64,000 nt of DNA, from assembly GCA_016859345.1 (NCBI GenBank), contig CM029119.1, positions 8,629,412 to 8,693,411 of the forward strand. The letters run 5' to 3'. The position numbers and the translations under genes are program-made. The notes beneath the pieces are model-generated. The model was not told where the DNA came from and made no database searches. It worked only from the letters and a program-made list of their open reading frames with translations. This document shows, in pieces, positions 21,248 through 34,200 of the stretch (its first letter is position 1; the number at the start of each line of letters is the position of its first letter). The DNA is from Istiophorus platypterus. Taxonomy: Eukaryota; Chordata; Actinopteri; Istiophoriformes; Istiophoridae.

Positions 21248-21819
21248 AAAAAATATTTCATGCTTCATGGATATTAGAAGATATTAGAAGCTACATTTAC
21301 AGTTACTTGATATTAAACAAGGAAAACAGCATTTGCATTTACCTCATCATTTTTAAATATCATGACAGATGACTTCAAAATTATAGATTACCTTAAGTGA
21401 AAGGTCTTTATTTTAGAAGTTCAAATTGGATTAATGCCTCATTCTCTGCTGGCTAAGAAGAAACTTGACAGTTGGACCTTCTTGGAAATGCTGCCATCTA
21501 AATACACGGGCATGTCCTTAAACTTCCAGTTACGAATTTAATTTGTCGTCCCTCAGTATTTTGGAAGACTTTGGACTTTCATTGTGTCCTCATTTCTAAA
21601 CAGATTACATCAATCAATATATTGTGGTATTGTGTTACTGAAAGGCTGAGGAACAGCATTAACTGTGACGGCCAGTACAGGACATTTTAGTATCCGTTGG
21701 TATGGAGGAGCACACATTTCATCAGCTGTAAATCTTAAGCAAACTGACACACCATTGATGTCACTTTTTCTTTTATTTTAACTTCATTTCAATGATTTTA
21801 AGCAATTTTAATGTTTCTG
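21248..21819. repeat. 572-bp tandem duplication, unit 1
   Basis: The unit runs from aaaaaatatttcatgcttca to ttttaatgtttctg and is repeated immediately at 21820. By eye the two units differ at four substitutions and one 2-nt indel. No open frame or transposon ends were recognised. Confidence 0.96.
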
Positions 21820-22393
21820 AAAAAATATTTCATGCTTCATGGATATTAGAAGATATTAGAAGCTACATTTACAGTTACTTGATATTAAACAAGGAAAACA
21901 GCATTTGCATTTACCTCATCATTTTTAAATATCATGACAGATGACTTCAAAATTATAGATTACCTTAAGTGAAAGGTCCTTATTTTAGAAGTTCAAATTG
22001 GTTTAATGCCTCATTCTCTGCTGGCTAAAAAGAAACTTGACAGTTGGACCTTCTTGGAAATGCTGCCATCTAAATACACGGGCATGTCCTTAAACTTCCA
22101 GTTACGAATTTAATTTGTCGTCCCTCAGTATTTTGGAAGACTTTGGACTTTCATTGTGTCCTCATTTCTAAACAGATTACATCAATCAATATATTGTGGT
22201 ATTGTGTTACTGAAAGGCTGAGGAACAGCATTAACTGTGACGGCCAGTACAGGACGTTTTAGTATCCGTTGGTATGGAGGGGAGCACACATTTCATCAGC
22301 TGTAAATCTTAAGCAAACTGACACACCATTGATGTCACTTTTTCTTTTATTTTAACTTCATTTCAATGATTTTAAGCAATTTTAATGTTTCTG
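21820..22393. repeat. 572-bp tandem duplication, unit 2 (574 bp)
   Basis: Directly abuts unit 1. Differences seen: ggtctt to ggtcctt, ggatta to ggttta, taagaag to taaaaag, gacatt to gacgtt, and a gg insertion in tatggaggggagc. It is followed by aaaaagcatttcatg, the first bases of a third unit cut short. Confidence 0.96.
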
Positions 22394-25300
22394 AAAAAGC
22401 ATTTCATGACTGTTAGTCAGTTATTCATTCAAGCTGCTATGGAGATTGGTTCACATTAGATCGCATTGACATTCATACATTTTAAGTCTCAATAGTAGAA
22501 ATATGTTCAATTATGACACTTTATTGATATGTTTCTATTTTTTCTTCAAAATATAAAAAGATAGATCATGAACATTCCATTGAAATATATTTTATACAGT
22601 TTCTTGATGAGTTGTTCTTTGTGTTCCAACATTTCAAAAATAAAATCCGGCATAAGTCACAACCAGATGCTCCTGTGACCACCTCTTCTGCCCATTCACT
22701 CTCCTACTAAGACCACAGTACAATGGACTAGTACCTAAGTCTGTTTTATACAATTTGATGGCATGTAAAATGAACATACATCTTTTATCTTTGGAATGCT
22801 TTCATAAATGCATGATGTTAGTCTGTTATTAGATGTATGTATATCAGTATGACCTCTGTGTTATGTATCACATTATTTCTAATTAAAATAAGATATTAAA
22901 TATAGAAAAAGTCTATTTAGTACGATAACATTTCCTCTAAAACAACTCTGGTCTTATCACTTTTAAAATAAAATATTTTTAGATTAGTGTGATTGCTAAG
23001 TCACTCTATGGAAAGCCATAAAGCCACTACACATATGGTTGCAATCATCTGAACTGATGACAATACATCTGTGTCTCAGGGAGGATACAGTAAGTGTCGA
23101 TCAGCAGCATTCGTGGTGCAGATTGCATACAGTGTCCTCAATTTAATAAAACAGAAAACAAAAACAAAACGAAACAAAAAAACAACATAATAAACAGAAA
23201 CAGGCACAGAAAGAAATTACATAGGATATCATCAAGGATGTGTCATCCAAGATCACATATGACCTTCCAACACCTGGAGAGGACATGTAATAATAATGTC
23301 ACTACAAATAGTAGCTGTTAGGTTATCAGTGGCACCTACTTACCATGTAAAGCATTTTTGTTATTTTGGTTACGTGAGTGTTAGACAGGAAATCTCTAAC
23401 ATTTTCTAACAGATTGCAAACTTTAAAAAATAAAACAGACTTAGCACTCTCAACATTGTAACTCATTCTGTTCAACATGACTAAATCAAATGGCAGTATT
23501 ATGCAATAGAAAAGGAAAGACATCTTTTTCAGCCTGGCATTGGCAGAGCAGTCACAATGTGGAGAGAATGAAGAAACGGCAAACTCAACAGTGATAGAGA
23601 AAGGAAAAAGACAATACTTGGCCATAAAAACCACATACAGCCAGGTGAAGCACAAAGTTTTTGCAAGTGTGCACACTGCTGCTAGAAGTTTAACTCTGAA
23701 ATATTCATAAACATCTCTGTGACTATCGAAGCCATAGTTGCTTAATGCCTTCCAAAATGGGAAACTGAAATCGGGAGTTTTAAAAAGATAAAGGACAAAA
23801 ACAGAACCCCGTGGACCATTTCTGCAAATAGACAAAAGTAAGTTCAAGACCCTGTAAAACCAGCGTAGACTCAACAGAATTCTTGAGTAGTCTGTAGTCT
23901 ACATCACGCCATTGACTTCCATATACTGGCGAGCCTCCAATTGCAATGTCCCAGGAATGAACGGAGGACCATTCAGCTGCCTGAGCTGAGCCCTGAACCA
24001 GCAGGGCCTGAAACACACTTTGAATACCAAACTAAGGACGGGGTGCCTGGAAAGCACTCAACAATGAGATGCTTTTTTTATTAGCAATACTTTTTTTTTT
24101 TTTTTTAATCAATCTCCCCTCAGTAGACATTGCCGTCTCTCACCTTTTCTTCCTCGCAACACTTAAAGTATTTCAACTGACATCATTTTGGAAGCTCTGG
24201 GTCTCTTTGATTGGTGCTCACATGACTGTGTTGTGTGCTGTAATGAGCTGCCAACTAGCCAGCTGGATGACGGTAACTCCATGGACAATGACAGATGCAA
24301 AGACCTGACCATCTAAAAAAAATGAAGACGAGCTACCTCACACACTCATGCTGACACTGTGAGTGTGAGTAGTTTTCAGTTGCCTCTGGGAGGAAGACGT
24401 TTCTGCTCTACAACACGGCACAGTGTTCATAGTTATCAGGACTGGGCTCAGGACAAACAATGATAGGAGGCTAAGGGGATATGTCAAGACTCTGTCCCCC
24501 CTCAAGAGATTATCAAGTCATATGCATGCGTTTTTTTACACGTCACTGTGAGGTGTTCACATTATCATTGTCTATATACTAGAATTTATTATGTTAGAAG
24601 CAAAATAGCAAACACCTACATCCACACACACCATCAACACACCTGAGTCCTTTTAAACCACACACAAACATCGGAATGGCAGTTGGTTCCATGCAAACCC
24701 TGAAATCTCTCTTAACTGTTCGCCAATACAGTATAGTATCACTCATAGTCTGTCACTGGTCTTTGCTGGATGACCTGCACTTGTACTGTACTCCCATTTT
24801 TCTACATAGGATTGGTGGAACAGAACTGCTTATCCCAGCAAAATCCCTCCCTGGGACATCCAAGGCCTTCATGAATCTCTTTAACACTGAGGCGCTGAAG
24901 ATACTCTTGAGGTTCTCCATTTGCCCTGCTACAATCAAGTAACAACTCGTGTATTATTGCCAAAGGAAAAAAAGCAAACTATGAGTACTAATCAAGCAGT
25001 CAAAGTTGTGGTATGGAGAGCTGTTGTTTTTAGGAACTGCTGCTGTTGCTGCTGCTGCTACGTTAGTTGTGCAAATGATCCGAGGAAGAAGAACTTTGTG
25101 AATCGTGAGATTTTTTGCACAAATGCTATAGTTTGGCAAAGTCTTGAATGGTCACTGTCGATTGAATGGTTTAAATATACTGCTCAATGCATTACAAAGT
25201 AAAACTGTCGAAAAGACTGGAATGAGGAATGTAGGGCAGTAGTAGCAGAGAGATTTCATCAAACAAAACATAGTTCAGGGTGTACTTTGCAAACATACAT

Positions 25301-26873
25301 TTTTCGATATTCACATTTTTTTTACTTTTCAAAACAAAATATAGCTCTTCTCTTTCATTATAATCTTTTTTAAAACATTAATTGCATATAACATTTTTTT
25401 TAATTTATTTTATATATACTTTTTTGTATCTCTAGCACCCTTGTCTTCAACTAAGGGCTTGCAGAAAGACAGTCATGCAAAGTAGTCATGCTGGTAAACA
25501 AAGTTACAAAAATGCATTATCCTTTTTTTTTCATTTGTTTATCTCAGCGTCCATCCTTTGTCATCCGCGAGTCTGTCATTGCTCATTGTCTTTCAAAAAA
25601 CATTTTCCCGGTGCCGTGGGGGAAACCACCTTCACCCAACCCTCTCGAGAAAATATTCGCTCCCCGTACGTTTCCAGGACTTTGACTCCATTCCATGATG
25701 CCACTTTTCTATTCACATTTGCATCTGATTTTTTTTTTTTCTGCTTTCTTCCATTCTGGATCTTTTCTGCTCAGAAACTTTCTCCGAAGCCATGAATAGT
25801 TGATTTGTTTATCAAAATATAGATTTGTTCTCTTTGTACACTTCCACACTTGCTCTACCCCTTGGTCCATTTCTTCTCATTTTCCCCTTTGCCTAAGGGC
25901 TCTCTTGATGGGCCATCCTTACCTTGACATCGACTTGCCAGTGCAGCAGTCGTTGGCAGCAAGAGGGACAAGAGAGAGATGGGGCAGTATGCGTCTGGTG
26001 ATTCTTGTGCCTAATTGGCAGTGTATGCCTCTGTGTTTTGGGGGAACATTTATCTGATTGGTCCCTTTCAAAATGATAACACATAATTTTCCAGCTAATG
26101 GACAGTTTTATGCGATGTAAAAAGTGCCTTTGTGGTAGAGATGTCCTTTTCTTTGTAATTTAGGCAAGCCAATATCCTGTGATAGTGAAGACTGACAATT
26201 GTCCCTAGGATTTTTGTCTCCTTACCTCAGTCTTTTTGCTCATTTACTACTGAGCACTGTCAGTCAGATATGGGAAATATACTTGTAATATTTATGTGTG
26301 CATACAGGGATGGGATGCCAGTGGCAGTTAAAGGACTAAGGTCTTTTAGAGGAATGACTTTGTACCAAGCAATGGCCAGTGTGAGGGTGAGTACAAACCT
26401 CATCCTATATGGAATATTTCTCCTAATCTACAATACATTACAGAAGGTCATTCAGCAAGTGCATGCTACAGGACCTTTGGTATCCCACATGGACTTTCGG
26501 GCTAGCCCATGTCAGTACATGAGAGATAAAGATAAGTCTTTTTCCACCCCACCCTTTTCTTATGGTGAAAGTTTCAGGTGAGTCTAAATGTACAGTAAAG
26601 GTCATACATGATCTGTTTAAGCTGATGCTACATGTGCTTCATGTGTTGTTTTTGATTATCTTAGTACTTGTGAGGAGGGCAGTGTTTAAGTCTGATAGAA
26701 AGGAATGGAAGACAGGTTCAGTGGCAAACAAGCTCTACAAGTGCTAAACTTGAATGAGGGACTTAAGTATGGGTGTTGTTTGATACTTCGTATGCACTGT
26801 TTGCATTTAGTGTATCTCTTCTTTTTGGAATGTCAAGTATTAATGAGTAAGACCAATCCTTTGTCTCTCATGT

Positions 26874-26878
<5 letters not shown>

Positions 26879-26938
<60 letters not shown>
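26879..26938. repeat. (AT)n microsatellite, about 60 nt
   Basis: Uninterrupted TA/AT run, self-complementary and able to extrude as a cruciform. Likely polymorphic and prone to assembly error. Confidence 0.97.
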
Positions 26939-26946
<8 letters not shown>

Positions 26947-27138
26947 TTTCTTTTTTGTCATCAGAAAGGAACCCAAGAGGAAAATGACATCTATAAGATC
27001 CCTTGAATGCATAAATTCCTCTCTTTTCGAACCGTTGATGGATTAAGTCAAGTTTTTTTCCCAGCCAACAAATGCTACAATATGTTAGCAGAGATGCTAC
27101 ATTGTTCATTCAGTCCTTTGTGAAGACGAGATGTTGTA

Positions 27139-27148
27139 TTTTTTTTTG

Positions 27149-27179
<31 letters not shown>

Positions 27180-27180
27180 T
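27139..27180. repeat. (TTTTG)n microsatellite
   Basis: TTTTG pentamer array flanked by T runs. Confidence 0.93.
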
Positions 27181-28194
27181 CCGGAAACTTGTTGAAGTTG
27201 CGCAGTTGCTCAGAACTGTAGATGATACTGAGTTGGTCATCGTACAAGATGGCAAGTATAATGTTATCAGAGAGATGTCATCTGGAATGTGTAATCAGGA
27301 GTCCTTTTCTCTCCCAAAGTGTGTCAGTGCAATGCTCAGTCAGTTTGCCGAAAAAAAGAGGAAAAACAAAAAGGGTCAGTCAGACAGTAGTCAAAAGTAT
27401 GGTCGGAGTTCCAAGAGGCTGCTTTGGTAACAACATGAGGAGCAGACCATATGATTTTTTAATTCATGATTAACCTCTGGTCTCTCTCTTGTCACCCCAA
27501 AGATCTCCTTTAAACTGTCCATCCGCGTCACACCTGTCGCTTACGTGGCTCCCGCCGCAAATTTGTGTTTACCGGTTACTGACTCCTCATTAGAGAGAGG
27601 GCGAATGCTAGAAACTTAACACTGTGAAGAAAAGAACAGAAAGCCATTAATACGAGGTTCACAGAGAACAGACATTATTTGTAAGAAATTATGTTCAGTG
27701 AAATTGAAACTTGACTAATCATGTAACATTACGAGTGCGTGTGTGTCTAGATTGGTTTATATAAGTGCTTGACTAATATAAAGCAATCTTGGTGGTATAT
27801 TTATTCTTGTTCTCATATTTGAAATTTGCCAATTACATGGATTTCCATAACACAGTTTCGTAGTGTTACTAACATTATGTACAATAAAGTAATCAGGGAT
27901 TACCATTACCTGTAAACTGCTGGTTAACTGTGCATGTCAGAATGAAGTGCCACAAATTTAAACTGTAATAACAACTCTAGTGCAGCTACGAAAACAGTCT
28001 TCAGCATACAGACAGAACGTTGGCAAATTAGAAATGGTGACATTAAAACTCGTGGCTCACAGTATTAGAAAAACAAGCAACAGACTGAATGAAACAAGTT
28101 GCCAGCCAACTGACCAGCACCATGCTCTCCGCTCTCCCAACTCTCAAAATATATAATGAAATTAGGTGATAGGGAGATGATGATTATTCACTAA

Positions 28195-28195
<1 letters not shown>

Positions 28196-28233
<38 letters not shown>

Positions 28234-28262
28234 TGCGTGTGTGTGTGTGAGTGAGTGAGTGT
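28196..28262. repeat. (GT)n then (GTGA)n microsatellite
   Basis: GT run with interruptions, ending in gtgagtgagtgagt. Confidence 0.93.
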
Positions 28263-31200
28263 AAGCGTATATGTGTGCAAACATTTCCATCCGTATGATA
28301 TGTACACTTCATGGAAATACACCTTTTTGACAGATTGACACATACAAACGTACTCAATGCTACTTGTGGACGTTTTTACATTTAAAATAAAGAGATTGTT
28401 ATACTTTGTGAAGCAAGTGGTTGATTTACAAACCTGGCTGACACCATTTCAGGAAGCTTAACCCCCAATTTAGGCTATGCATCATGCAAACACAGGTGCA
28501 AATTCAAGAAAATGTTTGCCGACAACAGTAGGTAGAGTATTTTTTTTAATTCTTTGCCCACAGTTATGGCAAACAGTCTTTGAATCACATGTGCTGACAT
28601 CATGTAATATTTACTGGGAGATTAAATACTTCTGTTCTGGTCTCACCAGCACACATCAACCCACAATACAAACATGTCTTATTGCAGCCACATTAGCTCT
28701 TCCCGCCTGCTCTTCATTTCACGCTCTTCTTCTGTCATTTTCCAACGTATAGTTGTAGTTCTCTCCAGAGAAAGCAAGACACAGGTCATATTTTTCAGAG
28801 ACTAGTTGTACAGTAAATGTTAGGGTTTTTATTTAACCGACAGTTACGGCCCCCGTGCAATCCTACAAGAAACTTACACAATCAGGAGGAATCAGCTCCT
28901 GTTCATCTAAACCACTTTGGTTTCTCATCCATTAACTCTAGATTTTACAACTGTATGAAGATAATATCTTGATGATGTGAGCAGGACCTTGTCCTGGTGC
29001 AAGATGCATAAATCTCTGTAATTTTCCAATTATGTCTGCACAAAATCAGAAAGAAGTTAATGGAGTCTTAGTGCCAGACTTATAAATTCATGTAAATGCC
29101 TTCTTCTGTGGTAACTTTTTAGAAAAATAAGTGCACATGTACACAAGTCTAAAGCCAATATCCATTATTGGATACTAACACACCACTGTTTGTCTGGATA
29201 TAATCCAAACTTCTTTGTCTTTGTTCTGGCACCAGTAACATCCTGAAATGGTGCCATGGCAGCCTTTGTGTTGTTACACAGTGCACTGCTATTAGAAATC
29301 ATAACAGATTATTGACTGGTGCACGTCAAAGTTAAATTATCTCTACCAAATTACATTATGTAGTTATTCCTACTACCATCATATGATAGTGCTGAAAATA
29401 TGTATAAAGTATGTATAGTAAAAAGGATGGTAGGATGTATTATTGTTACATAAGGTGCTTATTATGGTGTCCATAAAAGACCACAAAACAAAGGACAAAA
29501 GAACAACGAACAAATTGTCATGTAAGTAGTCATTACAGCTGGATTAATAAAACTTTGCTTAAAAAAATGAACACATCACGTGGGAATATTACAAATGATA
29601 AAAAAAAATACTCTGTCCCTGTAATACAGACATAGTATGTATGTATAAATAACCAGTATTCCAGTTTCTTACATGTAAAGTGGTGGAGATATTTGAACTC
29701 TGTTAGAATCAGTTGTAATGAAACCTAATGCCCACACTCACAAAGTATACATAGATATATTAATTTCATATGACTTTAATGTATTCATATGTGTAGATAC
29801 AGATATGTACATTCAATAATAACCACTGACCTATTAAGCATTGCTTCGAAGGTTTAGCTAGTTAAATCTAGCTACATTGCATGATCTCCTAAATTGACAT
29901 CAGATCCTAAAGGGGCCTCATAGAGGCACTTACAACATCTGCCTGTTTTTGTTTTTGTTTTTTTTTTCTTTTTACTTAAGCAATGTTTACTTCAGAATCT
30001 CCTAGGTGATTTGCATTTGCCACAAATACGGGGATATGACTCTTTAAAACTCAACAGAACCACAGTTAAGACATTCCTCAGATCCATTTGCATACAATAC
30101 AAAGCGAATATGAAGAAATACAGTACTTCTATAATCATACATGTTCAAATTCAAAGTTGTGGTGTGTAATACTATGTCATTCCTCTCACCACTGTTAGTC
30201 AACTGTAGCATTGAAGAAAAACATTTCACTGCAGATTTGTTGGATGGATGGACATTTTCCTTGACTGTAACAGAAAATGTACACTCCAAATAAAGTGTCA
30301 TAACATAATGATTCAGAGTATCTACAAACTGCAACATCCACATTGTGGAGTCATTTGTAGATTATACAGTATATGTATAATCTAAACTATTGTCTTAAAA
30401 AGTTTAATGAGTTTTGTGTACTGTGAGAAGTGATGTTAGCAAAAATTACAGACCAAACATTCAAGTTTGCTAATGTGGACTGAGAGTGACTTTGAGGTTT
30501 GAACCCAGGCCAATAAATCTTTACTTATTACATGCTCACGAAAGGATATCCTGCAAATTAAATCAATTTAAAAATGTACTATCCCAGAGTTTCCCCTGCC
30601 TAACTGTACAAGTTCAGGTTGACATTATACATTGAGCAGCTGCTGTCACTGGATGAACAAAGTTCTGCATGTTGTTTGAGATATTTTCAGTCGACACTAA
30701 ATTGTAATTTTTTTGACATCATAATGGTGAAATATAACTATACTGAGTATAAGCACGACTATTAGTATCTTTGTTCTGAAAATATGTGTGATGGCCTTCA
30801 AAAACCCGTATCAGATGAAGCCAGGAAAGCATTACCTCTTGGAGTGACTGTACAATAGGATCTATCCTAAATGAGACGCTACAACTTTTGCAAACCTCTC
30901 AAACTCCAGTCGACAACAGATTTGAGCAAACATTCAAGTGCTGCCATAGCTTTCATCTTCAATCTTAATACTGCATATCTAAGTTCTCAAAGTTTAGGGG
31001 TCTGGAAGCACATCGATTTTTAGATATAATGGAAATCAGGACCATAGATTATGACAATAAGAATATCTGGACCTGATTTTATAAATAAGTATGGAAATAC
31101 TCTCCCTTTACACCTGCAAAAAAAAACCCAAAACAAACAAAGCAAAAAAAAAAAAACACCTACAGCTTTTCCTCATGATTTCAGTCTTACTACAAGTCTT

Positions 31201-34200
31201 TTCATTGAAGATTCTAAGGACAGTTAAATAAAACTTTGTATCTTTTTTGACAAATGTTATTTTAGACAATCAGTGGTAAAGAAACGTCATTTCTTACAAT
31301 TAAATACACATCACCAGTACAAGTGAAGAAAATATAAAAATATTACAAAATGAAAACAAATAAAAATGGCAGCCAAAACTTCAAAAGGTCTAAAGGACCG
31401 GTAAGACCACATGGACTTGAAATAAAACAAGACAAATGGCTCATGTCACCGTAATACTTTTAGACACCTAGATCTGGAACAGCTAAATCAAAGATAACAA
31501 GTAGACTGCCTACTAAGTCTGTGCATTTTTAAGGATTAAAAATAGATCTGCCTATTTACATATGTATGTGCACAGCATGTTTTCCAGCATTAAAGTAATA
31601 TTGCATGTTTATTGCATATGTGAATATCATTATTTTCTAAAACCTTTTTTGCTCAATTTTTAACATAGGATCTTGTAAGGTGAGGATGGCAATATGAGGA
31701 AGGCCTCAGTTACAAAAATAAAACTATAAATTGACTAAAAGCGATTGTTTGTGATCATTGGTGGAAAAGTCATATTGTAACTATTGTAACCTTGTTTTTT
31801 TTTATTTTTTTTTTACTGAACAAATAACAGCTTACATTTACTAATTTAGTTTTGTATATATTTTTTAACTTTTTAGATAAACAGTTAAATGAAAAATAAA
31901 CAAAAATTAAAAAAAAATATGTATATCTTGAAAAAGCCCAAAGAGACATGTTTAATGGGGTGATCTCACATTTTCGCTTTATTCATGTCTTTATTCATGT
32001 CTTATATAGTCTGTGTAATTTGCCAACATGGAAGCCTTAAAGGTTAGTTAATTAACTATGACTGTTAGTAAAGTGCTTGTATTTATTTTAACTATATAAT
32101 TATGTAGTCATCCATATTTGACTATATAGGTTGTATTTAGCTTATCACGTTACTTCTAAGTAGCTTTCTAAATACACTGCATTTAGATTTAATTGAAAAC
32201 CTGTGGGCCTTCAAGTACATACTTCATTTACAGGACTGTCCTAATTAGTATTTCTTCAAAGGTCCATTCAGTCATTTACTATCATCAAATAGAAAATGTG
32301 AATGGAAGATCCGATAGCTAAGTTGTGGTCCTGTTTGGAAGGCATGCAGCCTGTTACTCCTACTCGTGAGGTCTGCACCCTAACAACTATAACAACCAAG
32401 GATATAATTCCCCCCAGCTTCAAATGCTAAAAGCACACTAAAGCTGTCACTTCACTATTCATCTGCCTCCATGAATACGGAGCCGACTGGGTTAATGAGG
32501 TCAATGTGCTATATGATGCCCCAATGTTATATGACAACCACCATTGCATATTAACAAGCGATCTTGTCAGGAAACTAAAGCACGTAAACACAAAAAAAGA
32601 AAGCACGGATGGTGTATAGAATATATATGATCAGCTTCATTAGGCTACTGTAAAGACTTTGCACGTTAAGGTTTCTTAACTTAAAACAACATTCTGCTAA
32701 ACCCACAGCTATTGGTTCGATCTATTAGCTAAAGCCATTCGTACTGAATAAGCTGGCGCGAGCTCAGCACGTCACCCTCGTCTTGTACACTGTAGTGGTC
32801 CCTCCAAGACAGAGTCTCTTAACTCAACTAGCCTAATCTTACCCCTCTTTTTGAAAATAAACCTTGTGAACAATTAAACTCATGGTACATTATTTCTAAA
32901 TCTGTCAGCCTACATGGTAGTGGGAGGGTTTAAATATTTTTTGAGGCATATGATGAAAGTAATGTTTTTGTTATTTTATATGATTGTTATAACTGCATTT
33001 AAGATCTTGATGATAAATATATAGAAATATCTTAGATAACGTGCTTGCAACTGCCAAATAAAATGACTGAATAGACCTTTAACTGTACACTCGAAGGGAA
33101 CAATTATATATATGGGATCCTGACAGCGATGCAATAAAACAAACTACAATCTTTTAAAGTCATGTTAGGCTGCGCATTTGAGACTTCTCTTCTGGAACAA
33201 TACTTGTATTCTTTTATTTAAGCTGAGGTTTTTCTTTTTGTTTCATTTCATTTTGTTTTATTTTTTAACTTTTGGCATTGTGTCCAGTGATGTCACAACA
33301 CGTTTCAAAATTAGGTGTTAATAGTGAGACTTATAGAGGCCGAGTCTGTTTTTTTTTTTTTTTTAAAGAGAATTAATAAATTACTAATTAATCATAATTA
33401 CTAATTATCTACACTGTACATACATTGATATTCACAAAAGAGAGAAAATAGAAACCTATTCAACATCAATCTAATCTATAAATGTATTTTTGTCTTTGGC
33501 TAAATGAACTGTAGGATCGTGTTTCATGGTCTATTCTCAAGACAGTGTTTTAAGCTTTGTTTGTTTGGTCCAGAACACATGAAAATGAATGTCCAACTAC
33601 ACACTTAGTTTTAAAATGTAACTGTGCACGTTTTAAAAATGTCTTTTAACTTCTGACACAATTTTACTTACTGACCAGTTCAAATATTTTTGACATTTCT
33701 TCTAATAATTTAAAGTAACAGTGAATCTTTTAAAACTAAAATTCATATTTGACCCCATCAGCTAACCTGACGCATGCATCATAAACCATTGGATTCACAA
33801 GACCAGAGGTCATTCTTTCTACATTCAAGTTCATTTTATGTTATTGCTATTGTTTTTGCACGGCGTACGATCCAGTTGGAGGCTTCTGTGCGATTGATCC
33901 ATAGCTAATCCACTGCATCTCTTATCATCCAATCATAAGCATCCTTTCTGCTACAAAATGGATGGAATGGGGGAACGACAGCGGCGCAGTGGTCCTGGGG
34001 CCTCATAAGTTTCAAAGGGTGGGCTAGTGATAGGAGCGAGCCGCAGTGATGACCCAGCCATTCCCGATATGTTATTGAGACTGCGAGATTTCTCGTAGCC
34101 CGTTGCTTTGAGAAAATAATTTTAACCATTAATCGATACATTATATCATATTATGTATAATTGTTTTGATATCATATGCAAATAAAATAAAAGGAAATCA

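Noticed and set aside
23326..23874. Open frame of 182 codons on the - strand, the longest outside the channel exons, with an acceptor-like tatttgcag before NGPRGSVF and a gtaagt at its end
   Set aside because: It starts with TTG, not ATG, has no recognisable domain, and is F/L/C-rich as AT-rich DNA would give. It could be an exon of an unknown transcript, but nothing supports that.
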